DNA of 64,000 nt from Chrysophaeum taylorii (Eukaryota > Sar > Pelagophyceae > Pelagomonadales > Pelagomonadaceae). The notes under the pieces were generated by a model. That model was not told the origin of the DNA, did not search any database, and saw only the letters and a program-made list of their open reading frames with translations. Below are positions 1-12,912 of this stretch, one piece after another. The first letter of the stretch is position 1, and each line of letters opens with the position of its first letter. Both the position numbers and the translations under genes were made by a program. The stretch spans positions 1 to 64,000 of the forward strand of contig JAQMWT010000033.1 of NCBI GenBank assembly GCA_029834535.1, read 5' to 3'.

Positions 1-3000
1 TAGAAACAAAAGACAAAAGAGAGTATGGAAATTCGCTCATTACAGTTACGATATGGTGCATATAACGAAAAAGCGAATGATTAAAAACTATATTCCACCC
101 TCATGGAACGCGTAATATACGTCCCATGGCTTAAAACCATCCTGGAGTCAATGCATTCGCAGCTGCCTTATACACGCAAGCATTTCCCACCTCCCTATGA
201 CGCAAGGTTACAACACGTTTGCTCCATACAGTAACCATCTCCTAGCCCACGAATACCTACAGTAACTCTACTTTGCTCTGGGATGTCCACTCCTGCATTC
301 TTGGCTTGCGCTTCTAATGACTTGCAAATCAACATCAACGTTAAAGTTCTTGTTGAGAGCGACGACAATATCACGCACATGCTACGAAGACGTTTTGGTA
401 ATTCCATCGAAGTTTTCCCATCCCTACTAAAGTTTTTGACATATGTCCATCGAGCATCGGACGTTGAACGTGCACGATATTACACTGACATAGTGGAATT
501 GACATCACCATGCACAATCGCAACATAATCAATGGGAGATCCATTCCCTTCGAGCGCGATATGGATGATTCTTGTTTCCAAGTGCTCTAAGTGTACTTGA
601 GCTTTTAAAGCCGCTTGTTCTTTTCATGGAATGACACCACCACACTCCGCATCGTATGAAGATCATATACGAGTTGCTAATCTCATCTTCTCAACGATGC
701 ACTATACGGTGGACATATGTGACCGATTTCCATGCTATCTATGTGAGATTATCAGCCAGAGAAGATGGATCCTCGTCGCACGCAATATAACACCGGCCCT
801 CTTGATCTGCTTTCATGGCATAATGAACGAGTCACTTCCTTTCTGGACATTGCAGACCACGCTAATTCTATCAGTCGCAAATTAATAGTCGACTAACCTT
901 GGACGCAGGTCTTTCCTGACATACCATTCGTGTCCACACCTAAAACCTACAATACTTTCAGTCGTACAGGATCCGTGCGCTTAACTGTGACTGAGCTTGA
1001 AACCTTAACTATGCTGTTCCTTCGTCTGCACTCTAATAAAACAGTCGAACATCCAGTCAAGATGAAATGGAGGCATTTCTAACTTTCGCCTGGGATTCTT
1101 GACTAATTCAAGAAAACCACTTGCTTGCATGAGATCCCCTATTGAACTCAAAGCGCTTTTGTGCTCCTCTATAATATTATGGGACGATTATTCCCTAAAT
1201 CCGTCACATTACCTGTGTCCTTTCGTATTACAACTATCGAATCTAACCAACCATCTCACAGGTTATTCTTAAATAAATCCTCTACTTCATCCATCATTTA
1301 CATCACTGGTGGAAGACATACAGCGGGAGACATACAGTTTCTAAAAAAAAAAAAACTCCTTCTTCTAAATACCAGCACATATAAATGCTTTTGGCGAAAC
1401 TCACACCCTCCTAACACACGATGCCGGAATCGACAAGCCTGCTTCTCTCGAACCAGTTACCGGTTTTCTTTGGCTTTGCCAAGCATACCAGATATAATGA
1501 AAATCAAGACACGCGTCGTCTAGTACAAGCACTGGTCACCTATACTTCTCCTGTATTTCACGATTCTTTTGTCTTCTACCCTCAGGAAAATCGTCTTCAA
1601 AATTTATCGACAAAATGTTTGCTTTAAGTGACATGCATTTGTCCCAAAGCAGATATCTGGGCTTTATACATCAAGCGATAGGAAGATGGGTGCCAAAGTT
1701 CATTCTATATACACTCCTACTCCTACCATTCGTGGATTTGCTAATATGCTCGTGTACGATCCACGACTCGATCGCATCCGACACTACTCAACTCGCGAAT
1801 TGGCACGCGCCAATAACTTCACAGCGCACCAAATCAATTTTCTTCTGTCTTTGTCCCCTGACCTATGCTGTGATATCATCGCAAATGCTATTCCAGCTGG
1901 AACATATCATACATTTATAAACTTTGTGTCAGCTTGTCTATGACTTGCGTATATTAACACTACCACCATCGTTTGACCCTACTCACGCTCCTCTAACCAA
2001 AACTATAGGTCAACCTTCTTCACAAATATATTCCCAACAGATACATCCTAACATTACACCAGAGTTCCGTTACAATGTTCTACATCTCCAATAAAAAACT
2101 CTTATGTTGTGATACTATCACTTCTAACCACGAACTTCCTTCTTTTCATATTGATTCAGTAGCTCATGCTTCCTCTCTAATACCTCATCCGCAGATATAT
2201 CATCTCCTACTAAAGAAAAACAAATACCCCTTATAACGCCAAGACAGCTCCATGAGAAGCATGCGCCCTTCGATAAGAAAGTCCATGCTAGGGGCACCCT
2301 CGCATTTCGAGATGCGCAACAACGAGCTACCAATTTTCACAACACTCACCATTCTAGTGATTCTCAAGCTATAAAAGCTGTTCAGGTTATTGCCAGTCCT
2401 GGACACCACCCATCTGACGTACCCTACCGTAAGTTTTGTGTGGATTGTACGATTCATAAAGAACGCTTTCCTCATCCACACCACCTTATCAAGCAACCAT
2501 CATTCGAAAAAATTTGTCAACCTGGTGAAGCCTGGGCATGTGACGGCGGTTACGTATCTGTGCTCTCGGAATGGGGATCCTTTCGACATATCATTGTTTT
2601 CAAGTGTCTCATTTCTAAATTTCTGTTAGTGTACTTTTGTCGTAGCACTAACTCCAGCGAATTTTGTAACGCCCTTGAGTTTGTCCGCAATTTTTGCTCT
2701 ACTTATGTTCATGTACAACTAAAACAAATATATTGTGATTCCTTTAAACCCTATTTATCTCAGCATGTTACAACCCCCTTCCGTGTGGAACATGGTATTA
2801 ATATGTCCGCGTTCCCCCCTTACTTGCATGTCTTTAATCATGAAGTCGAAGCCGCTGTTGGTCACATAGCCACTGCCGCGTCTACACGACTCCGGCATAT
2901 GCTTAATGTATCCTATAAAGGTCACCCCCTAACAGATCCGGCACCACACTACCCGTGGGCTGTTATACATGCTATCCAATCGTATAATCTCCTCCCTAAC

Positions 3001-6000
3001 GTCTCCCTCGAACGTATTTACAATAAAGTCCTAAGCCCCCAACAAGTCTTGTTAGACCAATGTAATGTTCCCCAACAGGACTACCTCAAACCCTTTGGTT
3101 CTGTTTGTTATCTGCATTTGGAACCTAACGAATTTCATAAATATGAACCCCGATGTCGTCCCTACATCTACTTATGTGGTGCTAACGTTATAAACCCTTT
3201 AATAACACCCCATGTTAATCATTTAGCCGATGTTGTCCTTAATCCTGAAAACGGTCAAGTCCGTGTTTCCTCTAAACTGACTTTTCCTCATCTTATTTCT
3301 AAATCTCCTCCTGATTATGAACATCATCCACCTCCCGCACCTTCACCCAACATTTCCTTCTCTGTTCACAGCACCCCCAATGATGCGGCGCAGAGGGGAA
3401 ATGCTATGCCTACCGACACTGACCATGAGAGGGGACTCCTTCTTCTCATCTCCATGCTCCCTCTCCCGCTCCCGCATGTGCTCCAGCTGCTTCTGCACCC
3501 GCTACTTCCGCCACCACACCACCTACACATCTGAAAGTGTCTTCCGACCTCTGCCACTGTTACCATCTTATCGGTCTCTCTATTCCCAGGATGTCCTCTG
3601 TCTCACCCGTGGTCCTCATCACCCTCAGCCTCGTCGCAAAACCAATCTCAAGGATGTTATTACTCGTATTGCTTCGCCTACTGTTGCCGCTTATAAACAA
3701 GCCGGTGGTGCGCTTGCCGACTTCAAGTATGACCTCTCCAAGCAGTACATAACGTTCTGCGACCCCACCCTCCACTCCCTTCATCTCGCTCATGGCATCC
3801 ACTGGACGGCTATACCTCCAGAGGGGGAATTTACACCATCCCTTCATCACCATGTGCACCAAGCGATCTCACAGTCCTCTTCAGTTATGTGTCATAGGAG
3901 CCATAGCCACCCATCGCCTGATACTCCTCATGTTCACTTCTGCGACGATGTCAACCTTGCAGACTTTCACCTTCCTCAAGCTCTCGTTCATTTAATTTCT
4001 GAACATGCTCACGCCTTTCAAGTTCCTCCCGCTCAATATGTTTATGCTTTGTTCACGCCCCACTCCATTTTGGATCATAATGACGCTTCTTATGGTGCCT
4101 CCGAGCCTCATCTCTCCGCCATCGAAGACTATATCACCGTGCAATCGCATTACGTTGAGGCCCACCTTGGTGATGCTTCTCTACTAGTTGTTCAACTCGT
4201 CGAAGATCCCGATCACGTTCATCAGCCCGATAATGTCGCTTCTTACGCGATTACTCATCTGACGACGACTTATGACCCCAGCACGGTTGGTTCGGACGAA
4301 TACAAGATTCAAGCCAAAGATATCAACATGGATGAATATGAGTTGAACTGCCTCAAACGTCTCTCAGACGCTGATCGCGAAGCTTATGTTTCTGCCATCT
4401 CCAAAGAGATTTTTGACATTGTTAAGTTTGGCTGCTTTAAACTAGCGCTGCCAATTGTCAACTCAAAGCCTATTGACACCCACCTCGTCCTATGTATAAA
4501 ATCCAACGCTGCTGGTCAGTACATTAAACATAAAGCACGCCTGGTACTACGAGGATTCTTAGCCTCTCTGGGCACCGATTTCTTCAATACATTCAGCCCT
4601 ATGGCACAGCTTACCGGCATCCGTTGTGTTTTGGCGCTAGCAGCTCATCTGCGACTTCCCGTCTATCATGTCGACGTCCCTAACGCTTTTGTTCAAGCTC
4701 CCATCGACTCACATGTCTACGTTAAACTGCCTCAAGGCATTTACCTTCTCGATCCCGAAGATACTAAATACCAAGGCCGCCGTCTCCCAAAGCTACTTAA
4801 ATCTCTCTATGGATTACGCCAGAGCCCCGCCCTTTGGAATCAAACCACAAACAGCTTCAACAGCTTCTTTGATTCAGTAGGCTATACACGATTTCGAACA
4901 GACACATGCATTTACGGTAAAGTCCAAGCTGACGCTACATTTCTAATTTGCACGCTCTCAGTAGACGACGTCGTCATTACTTCTACTTCGGAAACTCTAC
5001 GTCGTGAGTTCCAGCAAGCCCTGAAAAAGGAATAATCAGTCGACACCTTCGAGGAAGTCCATACTCTCCTAGGCATGCGCATAACGCGTACAACGGATGG
5101 CTCTATATCACTGGACTGTCAGGCTAAACTTGACGCATTGTTCGAAGAGTACCCCATTTTAATGCAGTTACGTCCCACTTCCACACCGATGTCACCATCA
5201 ACCACGTACAAAACTGGAGAGCCATCTTCTGATATGGACAAGTTCATCCTTCATACCTTCTCTACTCTACTTGGCAAGCTCACATTTGTCCAATTGGCCT
5301 GTCGCCCCGATCTATCACAAAGTCTTAGTCGTTGCTCTCGAGGAATGCATAATCCAGCATTTCTACATGTTCAAGTACTAACAGGAACGCTCCGCTACTT
5401 GCGCAAGCCCGAAAATCGTAATCTTCGCCCCTGGTACTACTCTGGTTCTTCCGCTCTAATGGACCATCTTCGACTTCTTATCGGTAATCGTACTGACATG
5501 GCCACCATGCTGGACTACACTAATGAACAAGTTAATTCAGGTAATTTTGATCCACTGGTCGCATTCGTTGATGCCGATAATGCACCCTCTTATGAACAAG
5601 ACCGCAAATCTACAACCGGTTACGCTATCTTTTTGTTTGGTTCTCTCATCACTTGGAAGTCTAAGTTGCAGCCTATTACAGCTACTTCTACGCATGAGAG
5701 TGAGCTTATCGCCCTTAATATGTGCGCCGATGATGTGGTCTGGTTACGCAAATTGCTAACGGAAATGGCATTCGCTATAAATCCTCACTTCTATCTCCGC
5801 CAACCGTCAGGGAAAGACCTGCTACTAGATTATGATGCTCACGACAATCCCCTCCCATCGGACATGTCGTTCATACGCAACAGTCCTATACTTGGAGACT
5901 CTGCCTCTGCTATTCATCTATCTAATAAGCCCGACAGCGCGACTAAGGCCAAAGCTATCAGCACACGCTGGTTCCGTATACGCGACTACGTACAGTTAAA

Positions 6001-6140
6001 ACGCATACGTCTACATCATGTATCCGGTACCCACAATATCGCCGATGGATTTACCAAACCCTTTGGAGCTCCACTCTTCAGCAGATTTCGCACGTTACTC
6101 GGCTTACAACAACCCACAGCTCAACAAGATGGTTAATCAT
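1..6140 (+). mobile_element. Copia-type LTR retrotransposon fossil (copy 1)
   Basis: Remnant of a Ty1/Copia element, cut by the window's left edge. Parts in order: a decayed gag/protease zone (about 0.2-2.2 kb), integrase (about 2.2-3.4 kb), reverse transcriptase (about 4.3-5.2 kb, with the family's AFVQA and YGLRQ-type blocks), and RNase H (about 5.5-6.14 kb, with the DRKSTTGY and STHESEL-type blocks). The order integrase before reverse transcriptase identifies Copia. It is broken: a few breaks in pol and more in gag. Its base composition is more AT-rich than the flanking host genes. No LTR pair can be seen because the 5' end lies outside the window. Pol is well preserved, so it is probably moderately young. 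Confidence 0.9.
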
Positions 6141-6642
6141 TACCCTTCATTATGTTCGAAATGACTTTAAACTAGCCCTGCTATGTAAAGGAATACTATC
6201 AAGGAATACTATCTTCACTAACTTCAGGCCTCTCCTGAGCATGGGTGCCAGGCCGGACCGACAGGAGCCAGTCCGGAATCACGGGCCTGTAGACGAGGAG
6301 CGCCGAAAGGTCGGTCGGCGGAGAGTGACCATCAAGCTTGTCGCCATGCGACGAGGAGACCGCGATGTGACTGACAACCAACTCGTCGATAACCTTCCGT
6401 CTTCACCCCTCGGCCATACCCCGTCCCTCTGCGAACGTTCCGGCTGCCAACCGGCCCGCCCGGGAGGCGAATAGGTGCCAACCTACGCCGGGAGGGCGGA
6501 TGCCCTCGCAAGGCTCAGGATTCATGAGGCACCGTCCTCCATCGCAATCGCAGTCGGCGACAGGGTAAAGGAATACTGGCTAAATTGTGAAATGCAATAA
6601 AAGATGTGATGTGGAGATCCCTTTCATGATGAATCCCACTAA
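6141..6642. other. No gene seen; region after Copia copy 1
   Basis: Between the Copia RNase H end and the next open frame. It could include the 3' LTR of copy 1, but without its 5' partner this cannot be shown. A short phrase, GTAAAGGAATACT, appears near 6185 and again near 6565. No convincing coding sequence. Confidence 0.4.
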
Positions 6643-7899
6643 AAACAAAGATGCTGCGAGCCGACGCCACTCTACCGTGGTCGTGGTGGTGCACAGTCAC
6701 TATCCCCACCTTTTAATGCTCTAACTCCAAGCGCTGCACCGACTAGTTCCCCTAATCGGAAACATCAAACCTATTTGTCGGTGGCTCAAGGACATCAATC
6801 TACGCCCGTGACGCCCAAGGCGTCCAAGGCAACTGTTCAACAACAGTCTAAATCGCAAGCAGCGAAGTCTGAGTATTTCCTGCTCAAACACTGCAAGTTT
6901 GACGTACTGGCGATGATGTCAGGGAACGTTACTGCTCTTGGTTCTTCGCCACCCAATTTTCTTATTCCGCAACATAAGGATCCTCAGTGCTGGCTTAAGT
7001 CTTTGCAGCAGCTGCTTACGGAAGCACAACAGACAGAGTTTGTAGATAATGTCCAATACCTCAGTTCATTGCTGTGCGTCAAAGCAAAGCGCATTCGGAA
7101 TGCCCCCGCTATATCTCCTAATGAAGGAATACGCCTTCATCGCTTTCCACCCATTAAAGGGGTTGTCAAAGTACATGTGACGTGTACAAAGTGCTACAAT
7201 AAAACTGAGATGCCGGGCACACCAGTCGTGCTCATCATCTGTACTGAAGATGAACTTAAAACTGACAGGATTCGCCAAATTATTGAGGATCATCTAGCGT
7301 CTGAGCAACATGCATCGCACTGCTTTGACGTACCGCGCCCTTTCTTTTTGTTGATTTGTGTGATGTGCAACTTGTCACACCATGGGATAGCTTTAATTCG
7401 CCACAGTCACTAACCCTTCCAACTCTCTTGTTTTAAAGATCCAGCTGCCCACACAAGAGCTATAATCCTCCGCCTTGGAAAGTCCATTGCTATTAACAAG
7501 CAGCTCAAAGAGGCAATCATGCAGACTGCAACATCCCTTAACGTTGATGCCTCTAAAATCATTGTTAACCTTGACGCTAACGCCATGCTCTTACTTCAGC
7601 TGCCCTTTATTTCGAGTGTAAATCTTGAGATTCTTGTAGCAGCTTGGTCTTTGTTACAGTCCGTTGAAGATAAAGTATGTGTAGTGACCAACCCTGATGA
7701 GCTACTTAACGTGCTTGTCGAACGCTTCGTTAATGATGTTTCCGCGTTGCCCGTCAAATTGGCATCAACACTGGGCGCTTATTCCATTCCCGCCTCTACG
7801 ATGGCGTCTCTCCATCACGACGAGCGCGGTTCTCTGGGAGTTAGTTCTCGGGGGCTGCTACTGGATGCCCTGCACTGTCGGGGCGTAGCCCCCCGCTGA
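6643..7899 (+). CDS. Unrecognised protein, probably two exons, 5' end uncertain
   Basis: I do not recognise this family. An open frame from 6643 begins with a short Arg/Gly and Ser/Pro-rich stretch (6670-6860). It continues into a folded-looking region that includes a CTKCYNK motif. A second frame at 7439-7899 encodes a hydrophobic, helix-rich segment (for example LLLQLPFISSVNLEILVAAW). The two join in phase by a GT-AG intron at 7358-7438 (81 bp; donor GTGTGATG, acceptor TTTTAAAG). The first in-frame ATG lies well inside the ORF (about 6913), so the true start may be in an upstream exon. It sits just downstream of Copia copy 1 and could be a cellular gene or part of another element. The last 25 or so residues look non-conserved. 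Confidence 0.35.
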
Positions 7900-8831
7900 A
7901 AAAAACCATCGTCGTAGGAAAAGAAGAATTCAACCCCTTGACTCCGAGGCTCGAGCCCGAGTTTCTTTCTTGCGACTGTCGAGTTTTGTCGGAGGATACC
8001 GCCTCGACAGTACCACACCTTTTTTTGAATGGAACCTGGAGTCTCAGCTGCGGAAGCAGTGCTGTCGAAACTACCGTGCATATATGTATATCCCCAGTCG
8101 TCGTTTTGGGTCGGCCGTTAAAACACCTCTTTCCAATACTACTACGAAGCCAGGCTCGCGTAAGTCCTATTTACCCTACTAATCACGCGCAAACTAACTC
8201 TGTGTCCTCCACCGAGCTGGTCATGTCTTTCGAGGACAGACGCAAAGACAAAACCTGTTGTTGCACCTGCTATTCCTCCTACCGGGAAGGAGAGTCATAT
8301 TGTTGTCGGACGCCGCCAACATGGCCAACGTCGACCTCGTGCTCCGCGTCAGTGGTGCTCAAAAAAATTGGTACCAATCACATACGCCTTTGTTGTTGTT
8401 GTTGGAGCCGAAGAGAAACAAAAACTACCTGAAGTAAGCGAAGAAAGAGCTGGTGACTCCCGCTGCCTCAAGAATAGAGCACGCGTCGTCGCGGTCGTCA
8501 CCCCCAAGCGCGAAGAGAGATGTTCTTCGAGGCATCCAGGAGGTGCACCCGTGCGGCATATCACGAGCGTCTGTCGAGTCAACAAGATCCAAGCAAGCGG
8601 CGGCGGAAGTACTGGTGGTTCACGACCGCCACCAGGGGCGAGAAGAAGGACTTTGTATAAAAACAATTTGTTGAAATGCTTGCCACCACCGCCACCACCA
8701 CCACCACCACCACCACCACCAAGCTTTGCCGGGATTGAAAAAAAAATATATTATCCGAATGGTAGACTGCGCGCGACTCAAAGACGAGCGCGTGATATGA
8801 TGACTCGTGGATTGACTCACCCGGCGGCGCG
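7900..8831. other. Intergenic, no gene seen
   Basis: No supported gene. It holds a CCA microsatellite and a short A-run (8737-8748). This is the 3' flank of the minus-strand NTPase gene and of the plus-strand unknown gene, so the two genes converge here. Confidence 0.5.
8683..8721. repeat. (CCA)n microsatellite
   Basis: About 13 units of CCA with one interruption. It is open in several frames and produces spurious poly-Pro or poly-Trp ORFs. Confidence 0.95.
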
Positions 8832-10892
8832 CTAGGCGTCTTCTTCTCGACGTCGCGGCCAGAAGAGGAATTCGCCAATCTTGTAGTTCTTGGCGATGTT
8901 TTTGACTTTTTTTGTCACCTCTTCGAGAATATCAACAAGACACCAATACTTGACCTCGACGTGCCGATTGATCAGGTCCTCGTACTCGGGGGGTATGGTG
9001 CACCTCGGCGGCAACGGAGGAAAGTAGAGGAAGACCAAGGTGGCCTTGAAGGTCTCCTTGCCGCGAACAGTCTGCCACTGGCCTTGGCCGCACATTTCCA
9101 CGACACCGATACCTTCGAGGAGGCGCAGCACCGCTTCCGATTCGAGCTCATTATTCTGCGCGCCGTCGACGTTGAACCATAAAGTCGGACCGTAAGCAAA
9201 GTCGATGAATACCGGAAACTTTCTGCTTGGGCTCACGTACATCAATCCGTCGTTGTCGTGATTTTTAAGCGCTTTCAAAAACCGTTCGGTCCCTCGATAA
9301 TTCGTCACCGTGCGTCCAAGTTCGAGAGCGTCTAGAGGACGTCCCGGCTCCCAGTCGGAGGGCAGCACGGAGAGCACGAAGGTGCAGACATCATGGCGAA
9401 ACGTGGGGAAAAAAAAAGAGTCGAGGAATGATTCGTGGGAGCGCTGGAGCTCCTCGACGACAAATGGGTGGATTGAGAGCCGGGCAAGCTCGTGCATCGA
9501 CTCGATGACATAGATCGTGTGCCTGTCCCGCCACGTCGGCGTCGTCAAAGCGCCGCCGCCAGGGGTCGGAGCGATGGTGAAGCAAACCGACGAGATTTCT
9601 TTTTTCGCATAAAAACCCAGTACGTCGGCGACAGAATTCTCGCTCGTGCAATGATGCTCCCCAACGGTTCTTTCGGCGACAGCCTTGATACTTTGGGCGC
9701 GTCCGAGGAAAGCGTCTTCGCTGAACACGTACCGAGGCGCGCAGCCCACCAGCAGCGCCCGCTGCAAGATTTCTTTTTTCTTGCTTTCGAGCGAGTCGAA
9801 CGTCTTTCCGGGGGCCGTATTCGCGGTCCAGAGCGTCGGTATCATGGCGCACAACTCCTCCTTGGTCGGCGGTCCGGTGAAGAGGACGATCTTGTCCTTG
9901 TCCGCATTCTTGTAATGCTGCTCCTCGTCGGTCGGAGCGAATTTTATGGTGCGGCACGAGGCCATGTCCTCGTAGTGTCCATTTTCGGGCGGGTCTATGA
10001 GTACGAACGCTTCGGGGTCGCTCGAGATGTTCGTATTGCGCCACGTCCACGCGTCCTGCCGCGTCCACACTTCGTATCTGCCCTCGTTGTTGGGTCTGAA
10101 GAGGATGATCTCGGACTCCTTGAACCCAACGCGCATCACGGTCTTATTTGCCGCTAGCAGCTCTTGCATGGCAAAAAACATCGAGCCGCGCGTCTTTCCG
10201 GTGCCAGGGTCGCCCACGACGATGACGTTACCGCGGTCGTTGGTGGCTTCGATCGCGTGCCGCGCCACCGAGCGCTGCTCGATTCGAGTGATCACGGCGT
10301 TATTCTTTGAATCCTGCGAGTCGTTGTCGATCGCGATCGACGGTTCTTGCACCAGCACGCCGTGCCCGGCGTGTTGCACTTTCTCGCGTAACCCCTCCGC
10401 ATCCCAATTGTCCTCCAGCGCGCAGCATGTCTGGTGCAACTCGACGACCTCGGCGGCGAACTGGTCGAGGTCGTCGCGGCGATTCCACCAGGTTGAAGGA
10501 TCTCGCCTGCGGTGAGGTTGTTGCTTCTCTCGAACCGCGAGACACAACAACAACAACAACAACAACAACAAGTCGTTTTGATGGCGCGCCAAATTCTATC
10601 GAGAGCCGTGCCGAGTATTTCAACCACACACTCACAGCGCAAGCATCAGCGCCTCTGCTTCAGCGCGGAGCCCAGCGATGACCTTCGAGACCCGCTCCCA
10701 CCTCGCAGCATAGAAATCTTTGTCAACGGGATCATCGGTTGCTGCCTTGAACTTGGCTGTCCACTCCTCGCGCTTCTGCTCCTTCTCAACGATCTCCCTC
10801 CGCACGATCTCGAGCTCGGAAGAAACTCTCGTACTATCGTCGTGCGACCTCTTGGACATTTTTGCGGGGGGTGCGTCTCTCTCAAGCATCAT
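8832..10892 (-). CDS. Crinkler/RHS-like P-loop NTPase, two exons
   Basis: Exon 1 is 10892-10636 and exon 2 is 10506-8832, giving about 643 residues. The intron (10635-10507) has donor GTGAGTGTG and acceptor CACCGCAG, and the join restores the frame (…LMLAL then RDPSTWW). Exon 1 is an acidic/basic coiled-coil-like helix (VRREIVEKEQKREEW). Around residues 180-195 there is a Walker A motif, VVGDPGTGKT, followed by a helix and FKESEIILF. This resembles the NTPase core of Crinkler (CRN) and trypanosome RHS proteins, which form large multicopy families near mobile elements. A VFIDFAYG strand lies further on, and the C-terminus is FLFWPRRREEDA. The start may instead be the second ATG (10859, MSKRSHDD). 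No signal peptide is seen. Function in this host is unknown; family assignment is moderate. Confidence 0.7.
10507..10635 (-). other. Intron of the NTPase gene with a microsatellite
   Basis: A 129-bp GT-AG intron. On the coding strand its middle is a (TTG)n run (complement of about 10544-10572). This run keeps the upstream frame open and adds a false poly-Leu N-terminus to exon 2. The phase-correct join and strong GTGAGT donor support splicing. Confidence 0.75.
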
Positions 10893-10937
10893 CGCATATG
10901 ACTCAACGGACTTGAGGATTTTTATCTTCTCCTTCCT

Positions 10938-11000
10938 TGTGAGGAAGCTATGACACTTACCCCTGCACCACGTATCCAGTATCCTTACGTCATTCTCTTA
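10938..11000 (+). repeat. Copia copy 2, 5' LTR, first part
   Basis: First 63 bp of the 96-bp LTR, beginning TGTGAGGAAGC. The Helitron array begins immediately after the final A. Confidence 0.9.
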
Positions 11001-11872
11001 TCTTCCTAACTACTAATCGACAGATGTTTGTCTGTCTGTCTGTTTGTTTGTTTGTCTGTCTGTCTGTTTGTCCCTCGATTTAGGGTAAGGATCAGGTAGG
11101 CGCGAGAGTAAGGATCAGGTAGGTGCGAGAGCCAGACAGTGATCCTCCAAGCCGTCTACGGCGACCTCGCAGACTATTTCCACGACCCGCGGCGGCTCTT
11201 TCAGCGCGCCATTCTCACGCCCCGTCGAAACGATGTTGTCGATGCTGACAACGCGCGCATGACCGCGGCCTTTTTTTCCCGGAGACGAGGCGTCGGAGTT
11301 CTTTTCGGCCGACTAGGTTGGATCGGAAGACGACGCCTCGCTCTTTACAGTCGAGTTTTTAACTCCCTGACAAGCAACGGCATGCTGACTTTGATCGCGA
11401 GCTTAAAGTCTTCGCAACCTCGACCCGTCGCACGGCCACTGCAACGGTACCAGATACATGATCGATCGTGTCCTGTCACCGAGGCTCCTCCAACCTGTAT
11501 CCCTCAAGCCCCACCGACGCCAAACGATCAACAAGAGCCAGGGCAGACGCCCCGCAAGGTCGGCGTCCTTTTGCCCAAGCCTGTCTTCTGCCACATCCAG
11601 CTCTACGTGGCTCTCTGTCGATCGGCAACCCCGAGGATATCCTCTTCTGAGTCGACGACTCCACCCTACCCCACACGTGCTGCGCAATACCGATAAGCAC
11701 CCTCCCGGCGTCTACACGCGCACTGTAGGTGAACTTACTGGGACCAGGTGAACTTACTGGGGTTGGAGATTGGGACTAGGTGAGCTGAGTGACCAAGTGA
11801 AACTGGGACCAGACCAGGTGAACTTACTAGGGTTAGAGATTGGGACTAGGTGAACTTACTGGCCTGCACTTG
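11001..11872 (+). mobile_element. Non-autonomous Helitron, copy 1 of array
   Basis: It starts TCTTCCTAACTACTAATCG directly after an A and ends CTGCACTTG. Layout: conserved 5' end, variable (TGTC/TTTG) run, then a helicase remnant. The remnant includes FQRAILTPRRNDVVDADN, the domain-2 block of Helitron/PIF1 helicases. Further on comes a TINKSQG…VGVLLPKPVF…QLYVAL block, the usual C-terminal motif V/VI region. The remnant is frameshifted between these blocks and has no Rep domain or Walker A, so it cannot move by itself. The 3' 170 bp or so is a cluster of GTGAACTTACTGG repeats. The terminal CTTG differs from the usual CTRR. Confidence 0.75.
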
Positions 11873-12912
11873 TCCTAACTACTAATCGACAGATGTTTGT
11901 CTGTCTGTCTGTCTGTTTGTTTGTTTGTCCCTCGATTTAGGGTAAGGATCAGTTAGGCGCGAGAGTAAGGATCAGGTAGGCGCGAGAGCCAGACAGTGAT
12001 CCTCCAAGCCGTCTACGGCGACCTCGCAGACTATTTCCACGACCCGCGGCGGCTCTTTCAGCGCGCCATTCTCACGCCCCGTCGAAACGATGTTGTCGAT
12101 GCTGACAACGCGCGCATGACCGCGGCCTTTTTTCCCGGAGACGAGGCGTCGGAGTTCTTTTCGGCTGACTAGGCTGGGTCGGAAGACGACGCCTCGCTCT
12201 TTACAGTAGAGTTTTCAACTCCCTGACAACCAACGGCATGCTGACTTTGATCGCGAGCTTAAAGTCTTCGCAACCTCGACCCGTCGCACGGCCACTGCAA
12301 CGGTACCAGATACATGATCGATCGTGTCGTTGTCACCGAGGCTCCTCCAACCTGTATCCCTTAAGGCCCGCCGACGCCAAACGATCACCAAGAGCCAGGG
12401 CCAGACGCCCCGCGAGGTCGGCGTCCTCTTGGCGAAGCCCGTCTTCTGCCACGTCCAGCTCTACGTGGCTCTCTGTCAATCGGCAACCCCGAGGATATCC
12501 TCTTCTGAGTCGACGACTCCACCCTACCCCACACGTGCTGCGCAATACCCTTAAGCCCCCCCCCGGCGTCTACACGCGCACTGTAGGTGAACTTACTGGG
12601 ACCAGGTGAACTTACTGGAGTTTGAGATTGGGACTAGGTGAACTTAGTGACCAGGTGAGCTTAATGGGACCAAGTGAACTTACTGGGGTTTTTAGAGTGA
12701 ACGCAAAGGCTAGCGGCGTGTGCGGATCAAAGCAGCTTAGATTGGCGGAGGTGAGAGCGACGAGCTCGAAGGAGAGTGGGGTGAGTGGGTGTGAGCACGA
12801 GTGGGCTTACGCCGAATTTACTGGGGTTAGAGATTGGGACTAGGTGAACTTAATGGGGTGAAAATGCTGGGGTTAGAGATTGGGGCTAGGTGAACTTACT
12901 GGCCTGCACTTG
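11873..12912 (+). mobile_element. Non-autonomous Helitron, copy 2 of array
   Basis: It abuts copy 1 with no spacer: copy 1 ends CACTTG and copy 2 starts TCCTAACTACTAATCG. It has the same helicase remnant and a longer 3' repeat block than copy 1. The block includes an extra GCGGCGTGTGCGGATCAAAG module near 12713. It ends CTGCACTTG and is followed by T. Confidence 0.75.

Noticed and set aside
8579-8878. Poly-Val and poly-Trp peptides
   Set aside because: Translation of the CCA microsatellite.
9391-10157. Alternative ORFs in other frames and on the plus strand across the NTPase gene
   Set aside because: The spliced 643-residue minus-strand reading explains the region, with a P-loop and a phase-correct intron.
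11087-11098. TTTAGGG-like telomere motif in Helitron copies
   Set aside because: A single fixed occurrence per copy, not a tandem telomeric tract.
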